Below the pieces are notes generated by a model, which did not search any database, was not told where the DNA came from, and saw nothing but the letters and a program-made list of their open reading frames with translations. A stretch of DNA of 64,000 bases from Aquipuribacter hungaricus (GTDB taxonomy: Bacteria; Actinomycetota; Actinomycetes; Actinomycetales; JBBAYJ01), in the NCBI RefSeq assembly GCF_042663885.1, contig NZ_JBHSXV010000002.1; one strand, given 5' to 3'. Shown piece by piece: positions 42,984 to 51,272 of the stretch; the stretch's first letter is position 1; every line of letters begins with the position of its first letter. A program made the translations under genes and the position numbers.

Positions 42984-43655
42984 CTACCGGTGAGAAGCGA
43001 TGACGGGGGCGTCGAGGTCGGTGGCGTCCACGACGACGTGGGCTCGCTGCTCGGGCTGAGCGGTCGTGAGATACAGCCGTTGGCCCTGCACGTAGCGCGC
43101 CAGGCTGGGATGGGCTGGGTCTGGGTGGCTGCCGTCGCGGGAGGCCATGCGCGCCGCAGAGACCTCGAAGGGCACCTGGAGGAAGACCGACACGTCCCAG
43201 ACGTCGACCAGCTCGTCTCGGTGGAGGAACAGGCCGTCCAGCACCAGCACAGAACCGGGCGCGGCCGTCAGGACCGGCGGGTCGCTCGCCTGGTCGGTGC
43301 GCAGCTCGAGGCTGGCGGTCTGGTACCGGCGCGAGCCGTCCGGCCCCAGCGGGTCCAGGACCCGTCTGCGCAAGGCGACGTAGTCGTAGCTGTCGAGCCA
43401 GAACCCTTCTGGCGAGTCGCGTCCTCGGCGGTAGCGGACTGCACGCGGGTGCAGGAAGGCGTCGGCGCCGACACGGACGACCGTCCGACCCCTCGAGCGG
43501 AGGACCTCGGCGAGGTCATCGGCGAAGACGGTCTTACCGGCTCCGTCGACCCCGTCGACGCCCACCCGCACGCAGTCCTCGTCCCTCACGGGCACGCGAG
43601 ACGCCACAGCCTCGAGAACGCGCCGTCGAGCGGCTGGGAGGGCTCGCGGAGACAC
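42984..43655 (-). CDS. Uridine kinase-like P-loop protein
   Basis: A 223-residue nucleoside/nucleotide kinase-like protein. Walker A is VGVDGVDGAGKTVFADDLAE near residues 32-50; a later motif, VLVLDGLFLHRDELVDVWD, is the usual region for substrate handling in uridine kinases and related uncharacterised actinobacterial homologues. The length is typical. GTG at 43655 starts the gene. It does not appear to be co-transcribed with a neighbour. True substrate specificity is unknown. Confidence 0.88.
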   Translation of the reverse strand: MSPRALPAARRRVLEAVASRVPVRDEDCVRVGVDGVDGAGKTVFADDLAEVLRSRGRTVVRVGADAFLHPRAVRYRRGRDSPEGFWLDSYDYVALRRRVLDPLGPDGSRRYQTASLELRTDQASDPPVLTAAPGSVLVLDGLFLHRDELVDVWDVSVFLQVPFEVSAARMASRDGSHPDPAHPSLARYVQGQRLYLTTAQPEQRAHVVVDATDLDAPVIASHR

Positions 43656-43763
43656 CGGCTCAGCCTCCCAGTCGTGCTGGGGTGCCTCGGTACGTAGTGA
43701 GGTCAGCGACCGATCGTCAGGAGCATCCGCTGTTGTCCGCGTCGTCGAGGGGACGAGGTCGGC

Positions 43764-44947
43764 TCAGCAGTCGACGGCCTCGTCGCTGACGCCGAGGTCC
43801 TGCACGGTGATCGTGGAGACGGCCGGGGGCCGTGCGACACGGGGACGTCGACGTCCTCGACCCAGTGCACGGGTGGGGCGAGGTCCAACCGGATGAGCCG
43901 CTGCCCGAGGATCACCTCGACCGCGTCGGTGCCGATCTCCAGCGCAGGTCCGGCCTCTGCGGGTACCGCGGCCGAGACCTCCTCGGCCGTCATCCCCAGC
44001 CGGAAAGGGAACTCACCGTAGGTGCCGTCGCCGGCGTCCCCCCACAGCGACGTGGACACCACGACGCCGTCCACTGCCACCACCCGGACGCTCCCGGTGC
44101 CCGTTGCCAGGAAGAACGCTTCGCAGCCACCGAGACCGCCTCCCTGCGGCTGTACGCGCGGCAGGTCCTCCAGGACGGTCGCGTCCGACCCGATCGGTGC
44201 GGCGGTGAGGCCGTCCAGCCCGAGCACCTGGTCCGTCGCCACGCCCTCCAGCGCCGACGGGGAGAACGCGACCAGCGCCTCCTCTGAGCACGCTCGGGCG
44301 CGTGGGTGGCGCACCTCGATGGTGGTGATGCGTCCGCGGGCTTCTTCGGGGACCGCGTCGACGTCGAAGACGACGTCAGAGAAGACGACCTCGACACCAT
44401 CGGCCGACGCCACGACCACCGTCACCTCGGGGCCCTGCGCCCCGGCAGGCCGCTCGGTCCTGGTCCGCGCCCCGGGGAGCTCGCTCGCAGCCTCGACAGG
44501 GGAACCCAACGTCGGCCCCAGCCAGGTGCTCAACCCGGCGGGCGTCACCAGGTTCGTGTTGCGGCGGGAGACCAGCACCGCAGAGACCACGTCGTCGACG
44601 AGCCAGGCTCGGGTATCCCACGTCCGACCCTGCACGGAACCCGACTCGAAGGCTGGCATGCACCCGCCCGGCAGGTCCTCAGCCGCGATAGGCTCGCCCC
44701 CGCTGCCCAGGATCGGCGACACGAACCCGGTCCCGGGTGAGCCCAGACGCATCCCCTCGATCCCGTCCGCCGCGAGCCGCACTGCACCCGGCTCCGCCCT
44801 GTCGTCCACAGACGGCTCCGCCGTCAGCGTCGATGGCGCCTCGGCCCGCAGGTCCTCCTCATCGGCCGCGCTGTCGCCTCGCACGCCCAGCACGCCGACG
44901 ACCAGCAGCGCCCCCAACGCCACCGGCGCCCAGACTCGAGCCTTCAC
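43764..44947 (-). CDS. Secreted or membrane-anchored hypothetical protein with likely 3' frameshift
   Basis: A protein of about 394 residues with an N-terminal helix (VWAPVALGALLVVGVLGVRG) and an extracytoplasmic region with repeated sequence of the type EGMRLGSPG and LPGGCMPAFESG, typical of a duplicated fold. I chose GTG 44947, with GGGGGAAG six bases upstream, over the longer frame from 45079. Near 43828-43836, in a C-rich run, the frame reads into a poor Ser/Arg-rich tail ending at 43703; the alternative frame reads AVSTITVQDLGVSDEAVDC and stops at 43764, which looks natural. I infer a one-base indel there. Family unknown. Confidence 0.7.
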
Positions 44948-45291
44948 GCTTCCCCCGGCCGCCTGCTCGACGGTCCGGGAACCGGCCCCCGACATCATCC
45001 CGACCGAACCTACGCGGGCATGTCGCGGCCGCCGACACCCACCCGGCTGTGCCGCCTGACGTCGTTCCGTCCCGTTCACCGATCCTCTGCGGCACGGGGT
45101 ACGCCGGGGTCCCGGGCTGAAGCGCCCCGAACGGCGCGCGTCCTCAGTTGCGGTCGGCTTTCGGCGCGCATGTGCCCGTCCGCGCCACGCGGGGGCGATC
45201 TATCGGCTGTGCGGTCGCTTCGACCCCGTGGTTCTTGGGGCAACCTTTCGGTAGGTCCAGGCGGTGTAGGTGGTGAGGGCCGGAGGTGTCC
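44948..45291. other. Intergenic region upstream of the second SigE-type gene
   Basis: About 340 bases between divergent genes. Apart from the ECF-type promoter at 45241-45267 and the ribosome binding site of the sigma gene, I see no feature. Confidence 0.4.
45241..45267 (+). promoter_or_regulatory. ECF sigma-type promoter of the second SigE-family gene
   Basis: CAACC (45241-45245) and GGTGTA (45263-45268) are at the same spacing as before the first sigma gene, with GGCAACCTTTC and GGTCCAGGC shared. The -10 part diverges, so strength or selectivity may differ. Confidence 0.65.
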
Positions 45292-45801
45292 GTGGATGTG
45301 GTCGGGGACTTCCGGCAGTACGTGGTGCAGCGCCAGCGGTCGCTGCTGCGGCTGGCGTGGCTGTTGACCGGTGACTGGGCGACGGCTGAGGACCTGGTGC
45401 AGACGGCGTTGGTGGCCGTCTGGCCGCGGTGGCGCCGGCTCGGAGGTGGCGACCAGGCCCATGCCTACGTGCGTCGGGTGCTGGTGACGACGTCTCGGGA
45501 CTGGCGCGCCCGCCGGTGGACGGGCGAGCAGCCCGTGGACCAGCTGCCCGAGACAACCACCAGCGCGCAGGACGACCCGGACGACCGGCTGGTCCTGGTC
45601 GCGGCGCTGCAGGCGCTGCCACCACGGCAGCGCGCGGTGATCGTGCTCCGCTTCTTCGACGACGCCTCCGAGCAGGCGACAGCCGACGCGCTGCGGTGCT
45701 CGGTCGGCACCGTCAAGAGCCAGACCTCGAAAGCCCTTACGGCGCTGCGGCGCCATCCCTCGATGGTCGACCTGGCACGGACGGAGAACAGCCATGACTG
45801 A
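45292..45801 (+). CDS. SigE-family ECF RNA polymerase sigma factor 2
   Basis: A 169-residue SigE-family sigma factor. Region 2: FRQYVVQRQRSLLRLAWLLT, then DWATAEDLVQTALVAVWPRW. Region 4: ALPPRQRAVIVLRFFDDASE, then CSVGTVKSQTSKALTALRRH. I chose GTG 45292 because GGAGG lies five bases upstream; the frame extends six bases further. The stop overlaps the partner gene by eight bases. It is a close paralogue of the factor at 41230, and the flanking promoter and partner gene are also duplicated, so a whole module was copied and diverged. Confidence 0.95.
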   Translation: MDVVGDFRQYVVQRQRSLLRLAWLLTGDWATAEDLVQTALVAVWPRWRRLGGGDQAHAYVRRVLVTTSRDWRARRWTGEQPVDQLPETTTSAQDDPDDRLVLVAALQALPPRQRAVIVLRFFDDASEQATADALRCSVGTVKSQTSKALTALRRHPSMVDLARTENSHD

Positions 45802-46828
45802 CGACCTGCGCCGCCGCCTGGACGCCGCGGCACCCGAACCTCCCCGGCTGCTGGACCCGGACCAGGTAGTGCGCGAGGCCAGGACCCGCCACCGCACCCG
45901 CTGGTCCGTCGCCACCACCGCCGCTCTGTCCCTCGTGGTGGTCGCTGCGACGGCGATCTTCGGCGGGGGCCTCTCTGACCAGCCGGGGGGCGAAGACGCA
46001 CCCATCGCTGGGCGGGCAGTCACCTCGCCCTCGCCCCCGGCCATGGTGGGCGAGCCGCCCACGGCGGTGCCATCCGACGCGGCCACGAACCTGCCGCCCG
46101 GGCAGGCGCAGCGGGGTGGGCCCCCGCCGCCGGCCGTACCCTGCCCGGCTGACACCACTGAGCCCAGCTTTGCGACCGGTTCCTACTGCGGCCCCCTCCC
46201 CGGCCCCGGCGACGGCCAGGGGCCGGACGGCGTCTGCACCGGTGCTGAGACGACTCCCCCGTGCGGGCCCGGGGTCGTGCCGGGGGAGTTCTACGAGTAC
46301 TCGCTGCGGTACGGCTGCGGCGGCTACATCGTCTTCGACGGCCGGTACTGGGTCTCACAGCTGACCACGCCGCCGGGGCCCTTCGAGCAGCCACCCATGT
46401 CGTTCTGGATCGCTTCGAGCGAGTCAGGGCCGCGCGTCCTGGGACCTAGCGGCACCGTCGGATTCGACGAGGTGCCGGACCCCGAGACCATTTTGACCGG
46501 CGGCTGCGGCGCCTTCGCCACACCAGCCCCCCCGCCACCCACCGGCGCCGTGGTCGGGACCCTCCAGCTGGTCGGCGGCCCCCCCGGGGTGTCGCCGTTG
46601 CCCGTGCCTGGCGAGGTCGCGTGGCCGGCCTCGGACGGTGGACAGTCCGGGACCACCCCGACGGACGCCGACGGCCAGTTCCGGCTAGAGCTGGCACCCG
46701 GCCGGTACGGGATCAGCGCCACGAGCCCCGGCTACATGGGCGGCCGGGTCACCTGCCAAGCAGCAGCGACCGTCGTCATCACTGCCGGCAACGAGACGAT
46801 CGCAGACATCGCCTGCCCGATCCGCTGA
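45794..46828 (+). CDS. Membrane-anchored partner of SigE-type sigma factor 2
   Basis: A 344-residue protein with the same opening as the partner of sigma factor 1 (LRRRLDAAAPEPPRLLDPDQ), one membrane helix (SVATTAALSLVVVAATAIFG) and an external part. The external part differs completely: it is Pro- and Cys-rich and ends with a carboxypeptidase-regulatory-like beta-sandwich (DGQFRLELAPGRYGISATSP). Thus the inner, sigma-contacting part is conserved while the outer sensor part is exchanged. The gene overlaps the sigma gene by eight bases. Confidence 0.85.
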   Translation: MTDDLRRRLDAAAPEPPRLLDPDQVVREARTRHRTRWSVATTAALSLVVVAATAIFGGGLSDQPGGEDAPIAGRAVTSPSPPAMVGEPPTAVPSDAATNLPPGQAQRGGPPPPAVPCPADTTEPSFATGSYCGPLPGPGDGQGPDGVCTGAETTPPCGPGVVPGEFYEYSLRYGCGGYIVFDGRYWVSQLTTPPGPFEQPPMSFWIASSESGPRVLGPSGTVGFDEVPDPETILTGGCGAFATPAPPPPTGAVVGTLQLVGGPPGVSPLPVPGEVAWPASDGGQSGTTPTDADGQFRLELAPGRYGISATSPGYMGGRVTCQAAATVVITAGNETIADIACPIR

Positions 46829-46978
46829 GTCACGCCACCGGTCGCTTACTCAAGTCGCGGGCCGACCCCCCGGCTACGGCGCGTGCCCCATCTGATCAAC
46901 CGCGAGCCACCGTCGCTTTTCCCTCCGCGTGCTCTGCCCTAGTCACGTCCCGGGTCTTGCGTAGGTACGCTCGGCCTC

Positions 46979-47197
46979 ATGGTGGCAGTGGTGGTGATAT
47001 GCGTCGTCGTGTTCAGCATCGGCGTACTGCTCCTGGTGTTCCGGGAGCGTGTGGCCTCTCTCGGGGGTGACGTCGAGAAGCGTGCGGGTGCGATGGCTAT
47101 ACCCATGAGCCGTGGGCGGCGAACCGGGCACATCGTGGTTGTAGGAGTGGGCTTCATCGCCTTTGCTTCCTACTTGGCCCTTAGGGTGTTTGCGTGA
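46979..47197 (+). CDS. Small membrane protein 1 of a three-gene cluster
   Basis: A 72-residue protein with two hydrophobic helices (VAVVVICVVVFSIGVLLLVF and HIVVVGVGFIAFASYLALRV) joined by a short charged loop (RERVASLGGDVEKRAG). No ribosome binding site is apparent. The stop overlaps the next start in a GTGA arrangement. Function unknown. Confidence 0.75.
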   Translation: MVAVVVICVVVFSIGVLLLVFRERVASLGGDVEKRAGAMAIPMSRGRRTGHIVVVGVGFIAFASYLALRVFA

Positions 47198-47343
47198 CAT
47201 TGACACTATTTCACGGCTTGAACGCCGGCGGCGGTCGCGGTGGAGGGGCGTTCGAAGGCGCGGACTGGTTCGTCCTCGCTTTAATGGTTTTCATCTTGGC
47301 CTACTGGGTCTTCAAGTTCCTGGAAGGTAGGAAACGAGATTGA
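47194..47343 (+). CDS. Small membrane protein 2 of a three-gene cluster
   Basis: A 49-residue protein that begins VTLTLFHGLNAGGGRGGGAF and has one helix (WFVLALMVFILAYWVFKFL), ending EGRKRD. The GTG start overlaps the stop of protein 1 and the stop overlaps the TTG start of protein 3. Such tight coupling supports that this very small frame is real. Function unknown. Confidence 0.65.
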   Translation: MTLTLFHGLNAGGGRGGGAFEGADWFVLALMVFILAYWVFKFLEGRKRD

Positions 47344-47522
47344 GCCCAACCGCGATCTTCGGTCTCGCGATAGCCCTAGTCGGCCTGGGTTGTGTTGCCT
47401 TCGCCAAGGTGCTTGCCCCCCGCTGGCCATCGCGCCCTGGAGGCGTCCCGACAGTCGTCGCAGTCGGAGTGGGCGTTTTCGCGGTGGGGGTCGGTGCTTT
47501 CGCCGTCTACCTCGGCCGTTAG
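47340..47522 (+). CDS. Small membrane protein 3 of a three-gene cluster
   Basis: A 60-residue protein with two helices (AIFGLAIALVGLGCVAFAKV and TVVAVGVGVFAVGVGAFAVY) and a short basic loop (LAPRWPSRPG). It starts at TTG 47340, overlapping the previous stop. Its plan, two helices around a basic loop, repeats that of protein 1. Function unknown. Confidence 0.7.
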   Translation: MSPTAIFGLAIALVGLGCVAFAKVLAPRWPSRPGGVPTVVAVGVGVFAVGVGAFAVYLGR

Positions 47523-47695
47523 GCGCAAACCCGCCCGCTCAGAACCGGGGGCGAGGTGCAAGCGGCGGTCACCCGCGAGACCACCGCCTAGCGGTGACAC
47601 CGTGGGGGCCCGCCGGCGTCGTCGTGGCCCTGGGGCCGTCCCGCAGGGGGATCGCTTGCTGGACACCGCGGCGTGAGCCCTGACACCGTCACAGC

Positions 47696-47890
47696 GTGAC
47701 TACGCCGCTAGAGGAGCTTCCCAGCATCGGCGCCCCCGCAACGCTCGCACTCACCGACGCCGGTTACACCTCACTCGCTCAGGCGGCCGGCGTCGCACGG
47801 TCCGACCTCGCCCGGCTGCACGGGGTAGGGCCCAGGGCTTTGGCCCTCATCGAGGCCGAGCTGGAGCAGCACGACCTTCGGCTCACCTGA
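47696..47890 (+). CDS. Small helix-hairpin-helix protein
   Basis: A 64-residue protein with two helix-hairpin-helix turns (LPSIGAPATLALTDAGYTSL and LARLHGVGPRALALIEAELE), the fold used for non-specific DNA contacts. GTG at 47696 starts it, without a clear ribosome binding site. Its end overlaps, on the opposite strand, the 3' part of a lipoprotein gene (47771-48121), so one of the two frames may be wrong at its end. Confidence 0.75.
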   Translation: MTTPLEELPSIGAPATLALTDAGYTSLAQAAGVARSDLARLHGVGPRALALIEAELEQHDLRLT

Positions 47891-48121
47891 AGGCTCCAGG
47901 ACCGCTGCCCGGACCATCTCCTCGACCTCAGCCCTGGACGGGTCCGCCACAGCAGGGTCTATCAGGGCTGCGACAAGGTTCGCCGGCTCTAGGAGAAGCG
48001 CCGCGTCCGACTGCCGGAACCCTTGGCACATCTGTGCGGTGGGATCCGGTTCGTTGACCGCAGACGAGCACGCCGGCAGGAGCAGTAGGACCGCCAGAGC
48101 AGTGGCGACACGAACCTTCAC
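47771..48121 (-). CDS. Putative small lipoprotein
   Basis: A 116-residue protein with a signal peptide and lipobox (VRVATALAVLLLLPACSSAV). The first 75 residues look natural (MCQGFRQSDAALLLEPANLV); the last 40 run antisense through the helix-hairpin-helix gene and look less natural. A one-base indel near 47890-47910 could explain this. Function unknown. Confidence 0.6.
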   Translation of the reverse strand: MKVRVATALAVLLLLPACSSAVNEPDPTAQMCQGFRQSDAALLLEPANLVAALIDPAVADPSRAEVEEMVRAAVLEPSGEPKVVLLQLGLDEGQSPGPYPVQPGEVGPCDAGRLSE

Positions 48122-48284
48122 ATCCCGGCATCGGGAACGTATGCCGATGGCCAGCTGGGGATATTTGCCGGACTACCAGGTGGCCCCGGCGCGGATGCTT
48201 GGACGTAGGAGCGACGCCCCACAAGTGCCAGGCGGCACGGACGTCCGTGGGCGGGGACACGCGCCCACGGTGCGACCGGTGGTG

Positions 48285-48440
48285 TCAGGCGCGGCGAGCG
48301 GCCATGGCCTCAACGAGTAGTCGGCGGACCATCTCCGACCGGCCGACACCCTCGGCGGTGGCGAGCCGGTCAACTTCAGTGAGGTCCTCTTGGTCGACGC
48401 GTACGGTGACGATGGGTCGGCGGGGCCCTGGTCTCGGCAT
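48285..48440 (-). CDS. Ribbon-helix-helix antitoxin/regulator-like protein
   Basis: A 51-residue protein with RRPIVTVRVDQEDLTEVDRL and VGRSEMVRRLLVEAMAARRA, a complete ribbon-helix-helix domain as found in CopG-type repressors and antitoxins. ATG at 48440. No toxin gene is visible next to it. Confidence 0.75.
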   Translation of the reverse strand: MPRPGPRRPIVTVRVDQEDLTEVDRLATAEGVGRSEMVRRLLVEAMAARRA

Positions 48441-48736
48441 GTGTATGACGTTAGCTGCGGCCGTCTTCCAAGGCGACGGTGAGCCAGGGCCGCCATGTCG
48501 ACCGGCACACCTGCACGTGCCACAGTCCATCCGTCCGGCGATCGTCCACCTCTACCGGCGACCACCTCCGAAGTCGCGCCGTGATTTAAGCCGCTCGCCG
48601 TCGAAGGTGATCCCAGAATTCAGGCCCGGTCGCTGAAGTTGACCTGCTAGCTCGGGTCAAGCACACCGTCGCACGGACTCCTGATACGGCGCTGCGCTGT
48701 CGACCAACGCCTTCAACGCAGGGGCATTTCTGCAGT

Positions 48737-49114
48737 TTGGTCGCGACAGCGAGGTCGCGCGCCGTACGGCATGCTAGCGCGGTGACCTTGTCGCAGAGTT
48801 CCCCGGCCGCAGGTATGTGCGCCGCCGCCTCCGGTCGCCGCCGTGCCCTCACCTGGCTCGTGGTGCTGCTGGCCGTCGTCGTGCCACTTGGCTCGGTCGC
48901 CGCGCTTACCCCGCTGGTGATAGCGACAGGAAACGTTTCGCACTGGCCCTGGGAGGAGCACGGCGTGTGGGGCTGGTGGCTGGTCCCGGCCGGGTTATGG
49001 CTGGCGGTCGTGCCCGCTGCGATTGGTAGTCGCCCGTTGCGGCTCGACCGGCTGACGGGCCTGCTCTTGGTGCTGGCGGCGGGGACGACGCTGGCGCTGC
49101 TCTATAACCCCTAG
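48737..49114 (+). CDS. Hypothetical membrane protein
   Basis: A 125-residue protein with three hydrophobic segments (LTWLVVLLAVVVPLGSVAAL, GVWGWWLVPAGLWLAVVPAA and LTGLLLVLAAGTTLALLY). The start is uncertain: GTG 48737 gives an Arg-rich lead, and an internal ATG at 48815 gives a compact protein of 99 residues. Family unknown. Confidence 0.65.
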   Translation: MVATARSRAVRHASAVTLSQSSPAAGMCAAASGRRRALTWLVVLLAVVVPLGSVAALTPLVIATGNVSHWPWEEHGVWGWWLVPAGLWLAVVPAAIGSRPLRLDRLTGLLLVLAAGTTLALLYNP

Positions 49115-49561
49115 GCCCGCCACCACCCGGCCGTCTGTGCAGGGCAGCAACCTCAGATCTCGATGGCAAGACCACCGCAGGCGCCGCACTGAAAAAGGCC
49201 AACCGTGTAATGCCGCTCAAGCGAGAGCTCGCGGCGGGTCAACCGTCGTGGGCAGCAGAGGTCGGTGGTTGACCACGATGATCGCGGTGGAGACGGCAAC
49301 CTCTCCCCGCCAGCGACAGGGCACGCGGTATTGGCAGACATTTCGGAGACGGAGATTTTGCAGACCACGCACCCAGGTGTCAGACGCGCGGCGGGTACGA
49401 CCAGGCCGATGTGAGCCCACTCACCTTGGTGGCTGGACAGCCGTCCGGAACTATTCGGGTCTTCGTGTAGCGCAGTCCCTGCACGTGTGGGACCGCCAGC
49501 AGCGCGCCGCGCAGCACCACGGCAATGGGCGACCCGGCGGTCCTGACCGCCTATGCCCTCA
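49115..49561. other. Intergenic stretch without a recognisable gene
   Basis: About 450 bases. Base composition is less GC-biased than around it, and frames on both strands lack domains. It may be decayed coding sequence. I see no repeat or hairpin worth naming. Confidence 0.4.
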
Positions 49562-50290
49562 TCAAGCCTCTCGATGGGACGGGGCAAGGGGTCCGGGCGG
49601 TCGTTTCGTGCACGGCGGTGCGGCTGTCTCCGCCCCACGGTGCGGTAATGCAGCGGGCGCGTCAGGTCGACGGCGGAAGAGGTAGACGGCACCGTCGACG
49701 TTGTCGGGCAGGATAAGGCGGCTAAGAATGGGGTCGTGCTGCACGTCGAAGCCCCTCTGCGCGGTATAGGCGTCCGGGTTCCCAGCGGCGTAGGCGTGAC
49801 GGCTGGTCAGCAGGATGTACAGTTGAACACTAGGGGTATTGAACACGTGCTTTTCGAAGCTGTTCCCCGGAGGCGGCCACGAGCACACGACCACCTCGGG
49901 TGCATGGGTTCGTAGGGCCTGTCGCGCGTCCAGCCGCTCGACGTCGCCACCGAACTGGATGGCGTGGTCCCAGCTGAAGTCGTCTGTCGCGGTGATGGAG
50001 ACACCTTCGTCGCGGAGAAACCGTGAGAGCGTGCCGTCCCCGGCGGCGATCTCCAGGCAGGACCGGTCGTTGACGAGCCGGGCGATCGCCCTCACAAGTC
50101 GCCGCGAGTAGAAGCAGTAAATGCCCTGCTGCATAACCAGCGGCAGCAGCAGGCGTCGCTGGCTGAGCAGAGGCCACACCGCGCGGAACAGAACCAGCGA
50201 GACAGGTTTGCGTCGCAGCCCCCGCTCGAACAACAGCCGCTGCAGGACAAAGCCGTTGACGCGGCCGAAGCGGATCGGTCCCTGGCTCAT
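49562..50290 (-). CDS. Class I SAM-dependent methyltransferase-like protein
   Basis: A 242-residue protein with the SAM-binding motif I in SCLEIAAGDGTLSRFLRDEG, the acidic residue after strand 2 in ITATDDFSWDH, and strand 4 in APEVVVCSWPPPGNSFEK. An N-terminal helical extension of about 70 residues precedes it. The substrate is unknown; the PPPGNSF element recalls NPPY-like motifs but is not the same. ATG at 50290 overlaps the stop of the upstream 86-residue gene, so the two are coupled. The last 30 residues are low complexity and may result from a frameshift. Confidence 0.78.
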   Translation of the reverse strand: MSQGPIRFGRVNGFVLQRLLFERGLRRKPVSLVLFRAVWPLLSQRRLLLPLVMQQGIYCFYSRRLVRAIARLVNDRSCLEIAAGDGTLSRFLRDEGVSITATDDFSWDHAIQFGGDVERLDARQALRTHAPEVVVCSWPPPGNSFEKHVFNTPSVQLYILLTSRHAYAAGNPDAYTAQRGFDVQHDPILSRLILPDNVDGAVYLFRRRPDAPAALPHRGAETAAPPCTKRPPGPLAPSHREA

Positions 50291-50547
50291 ACCGGCACCG
50301 TGGGCCACGCATGCCTGACGGACGAGCCGAGGGTCATGTAGCGGCGCACGGCGGCCGCGGCCCGAACTCGGTCTGGCTCTATGCGGTCCTGAGGCGAACG
50401 CTCCCTGCCCGTGGCGGTGGTGAGATAGTTCTTGAGGGCGTCCCGCCCGCCGTCAGCCAGCAGTCGCGCGAGGTGGCGCTGAGACTGCGCCCACTCACTG
50501 GGGTAGTCGCGGCTGAGCCGCTCCAGCGAAGGCTTTGACCTCAGCAC
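50287..50547 (-). CDS. Small hypothetical protein coupled to the methyltransferase
   Basis: An 86-residue hydrophilic protein (LSRDYPSEWAQSQRHLARLL, then AAAVRRYMTLGSSVRHAWPT) with mostly helical propensity. Its TGA overlaps the methyltransferase ATG in an ATGA arrangement, which supports that it is translated. It could also be the C-terminal remnant of a longer protein. I do not recognise a family. Confidence 0.55.
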   Translation of the reverse strand: MLRSKPSLERLSRDYPSEWAQSQRHLARLLADGGRDALKNYLTTATGRERSPQDRIEPDRVRAAAAVRRYMTLGSSVRHAWPTVPV

Positions 50548-51272
50548 TCGGCGACGTCACGGCTGCGAAGTGGAGTGCCAGGCCAAAGGCCCGACGTGTC
50601 CGTTAGGGGGCTCACGTGTACGGCTATCGGCACCCGCGGTCGATGGTTGAGATGGCCGCCGAGATCGACCCGGGGGTTCCCGCGGGGTTGCCGTCGTCTG
50701 GAGGGGAGGGGCGGGCGGCGCGGGGACGCCCGGTCCACATGCGGGGGGGGGGGGCCGCTTGGCCGCGTCCTCGTAGGCCCGGCAGGTGACGGGCCGACGG
50801 GTGGCGGGTTCTCCGTGTCTGTGTGCCGTCCTCTACTGCCTGGGTTGCTGGGAAGGTCCACCAGATCCCGCGGATTGCAGTCGCCGGGGCCGTCGTGGCC
50901 GGCCTGGCAGTCACTGCCGATTGATCGTGCCTGCTGGCGCGGCGTGTGCATCGGTGGGTGGTCAAGCCTCGGCTGGAGGTGTCGGCTTGGGTCGTCGGAC
51001 TGCTGCTGTAGCGAAGCCACAAGCAGCGAGGCTTCGGAGACGATGGCGACATCGGCGAGATAGCCGACGCCGTCTAGGACGGGCCCCGCAGGAGAAAGCC
51101 GCCTGTCCCGGGGCTGGGTGATCCTGCACCCCGGTCTGCCCAATTACCGGGACCCTGCGGGGAGCGCCAAGGCGTCAGGATGCAGAGAGCCCCTCCAACC
51201 CCTCCGGCCCCGGCAGCTCGACCTGGAGCTGAAACGTGGTCTAGGGCTGGCCTGCTGGGTGCCGCCCTGCCA
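50548..51272. other. Intergenic stretch with a 12-base G run
   Basis: About 725 bases without a convincing gene. It contains a run of 12 G at 50743-50754, where sequence length is prone to error. Frames on both strands are low complexity. Confidence 0.45.

Noticed and set aside
50740..50760. G-quadruplex or phase-variation switch at the 12-base G run
   Set aside because: The run is not in a recognisable gene or promoter, and its length is unreliable; nothing supports a function.
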